Assembly (NCBI GenBank): GCA_023443765.1
Contig: JAEZTA010000056.1
Span: forward strand, 1 to 14,526
DNA from: Bacteroidota bacterium
Lineage (GTDB): Bacteria > Bacteroidota > Bacteroidia > Bacteroidales > Rikenellaceae
Direction of reading: 5' to 3'
DNA length: 14,526 nt
Shown: positions 13,655 to 14,526 of the stretch, in pieces
Position numbering within the stretch: position 1 is the first letter of the stretch
How the letters are laid out: every line of letters starts with the position of its first letter
Notes under the pieces: model-generated
What the model was told of the DNA's origin: nothing
Seen by the model: the letters and a program-made list of their open reading frames with translations, nothing else
Database searches by the model: none
Program-made: the position numbers and the translations under genes

Positions 13655-14509
13655 TTAGAACAGATATTTTTCGTCAGAGAAATCGGTATATGAAGTATGC
13701 GAAAGGTCCCATTTCGTCATATGTTGTTCGTATTTAATCCGTTCTTTTGATGGGATTTTCATATAATCGCCGAAACGATCAGAAAGGAAACTCTCTAATT
13801 CCGACGCAACATACAGAGTTGTTGTTTCGAAGGGAATCTTTTTCACATGTTCGAAATACGAACGTTTATATGTTCCTGAGCGCATAAGTGCCTTGCCCAG
13901 ATAGTTACAATAGTGGTTGGTAGAGGAATTCCGAAAACGATAGACTTGCGATAGTCCGTAATTGAGCAGAAACCGTTTTGGAAAGATTCTGAAACAACGG
14001 ATTACTGTATTGAGAGCCGAACTTCTCCGACGATAATCCTTGTTTGCCAATCCTTTTATAATTAAATACTTAGCCCAAATGTATTGCCAATATCTTTTGA
14101 TCGTATTATCGGGACATGTGTGTAGAATGAAAATATCGATATAGATTCCTTGATGAACCTGCCAACCTTGTAAAATAGGCTCTTCAAAATAGGAGTTATT
14201 CAGCCTTATTTTTGCTGTGATAACCTTTCCGCTGGAGGCTCCTAATTCCTGAAGGTAATATTGTTCTTTATTCCCTTCTTTATGGAAGACTTCCCTGAAT
14301 TTTTCATAGTTATCCGGTGTCATAAATACATCCAGGTCATCATCCCAAGGAATGAATCCTCCATGTCGTTTAGCTCCCAAGGCGCTGCCGCCCATTAAAC
14401 AATACTGAATATTGTGTTTTTCGCAAAATGAATCTAGGTCATATGCTATATTCAAAATGACATTCTGCAAATCCTTAATTCCGTATTTATCCGGTATTTC
14501 GGGCCTCAT
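13655..14509 (-). CDS. LicD-family phosphotransferase
   Basis: The 284-residue product carries the nucleotidyltransferase-fold signature of LicD: MGGSALGAKRHGG at 39-51 followed by WDDDLDVFM at 55-63, with metal-binding D56-D58 and D60. LicD proteins add phosphocholine, or in other lineages different phospho-substituents such as ribitol phosphate, to surface glycans. The substituent here is unknown and no choline uptake or activation gene is in view. There is no signal peptide, so it acts in the cytoplasm on a nucleotide-activated or lipid-linked precursor. Its base composition is the most A+T-rich in the window, typical of horizontally exchanged glycan loci. The PglC-like gene starts 8 bases after its stop. 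The operon probably begins beyond the right edge, since only 17 bases precede the ATG. Confidence 0.85.
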   Translation of the reverse strand: MRPEIPDKYGIKDLQNVILNIAYDLDSFCEKHNIQYCLMGGSALGAKRHGGFIPWDDDLDVFMTPDNYEKFREVFHKEGNKEQYYLQELGASSGKVITAKIRLNNSYFEEPILQGWQVHQGIYIDIFILHTCPDNTIKRYWQYIWAKYLIIKGLANKDYRRRSSALNTVIRCFRIFPKRFLLNYGLSQVYRFRNSSTNHYCNYLGKALMRSGTYKRSYFEHVKKIPFETTTLYVASELESFLSDRFGDYMKIPSKERIKYEQHMTKWDLSHTSYTDFSDEKYLF

Positions 14510-14526
14510 TAGGTGTTTAATATTCA

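Overview
The window looks like chromosome from a GC-rich member of the Bacteroidales, most likely Alistipes or a close relative; this is inferred from gene content and promoters, not from a search. Three minus-strand transcripts start from the promoter typical of Bacteroidetes: a -7 box TAnnTTTG preceded, 19 bases upstream, by a TTTG or TTG -33 box. Supporting traits are a secreted MsrB-MsrA fusion, a Bacteroidetes-style lipoprotein and a tRNA-Asp gene with its CCA end encoded.

Left part (about 1-8710): GC-rich housekeeping and accessory metabolism. It opens with the 3' end of a probable imidazolonepropionase gene (hutI), followed by an exported methionine sulfoxide reductase fusion and a terminator. 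Then come a minus-strand family 2 glycosyltransferase with its own promoter and a plus-strand lipoprotein of unknown function. Next is a minus-strand run of three genes, a YcaC-like isochorismatase-fold hydrolase, a UmuD-like self-cleaving peptidase and a short-chain dehydrogenase, closed by a terminator. Divergent from it is a plus-strand pair, an EamA-family transporter and a ferritin/VIT1 fusion resembling the iron exporter MbfA. That pair meets an exported endonuclease/exonuclease/phosphatase-fold protein at a bidirectional terminator. A MalY/PatB-type aminotransferase ends this part.

Right part (about 8760-14526): all protein genes are on the minus strand and are visibly richer in A+T. 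A nitroreductase-family protein precedes a 650-residue protein that joins a PD-(D/E)XK nuclease-like N-terminus to a superfamily 1 helicase of the DUF2075 type. This is the strongest candidate for an uncharacterised nucleic-acid-processing or defence factor in the window. tRNA-Asp(GUC) with its own promoter and terminator follows. The last three genes form a tight operon for surface glycan synthesis: LicD-family transferase, PglC-like phosphoglycosyl transferase and a DegT-family sugar aminotransferase. It is probably the downstream end of a capsule, O-antigen or glycoprotein glycan locus that continues past the right edge.

No insertion sequence, CRISPR array, phage gene or origin was seen. 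No stretch over 300 bases lacks a gene.
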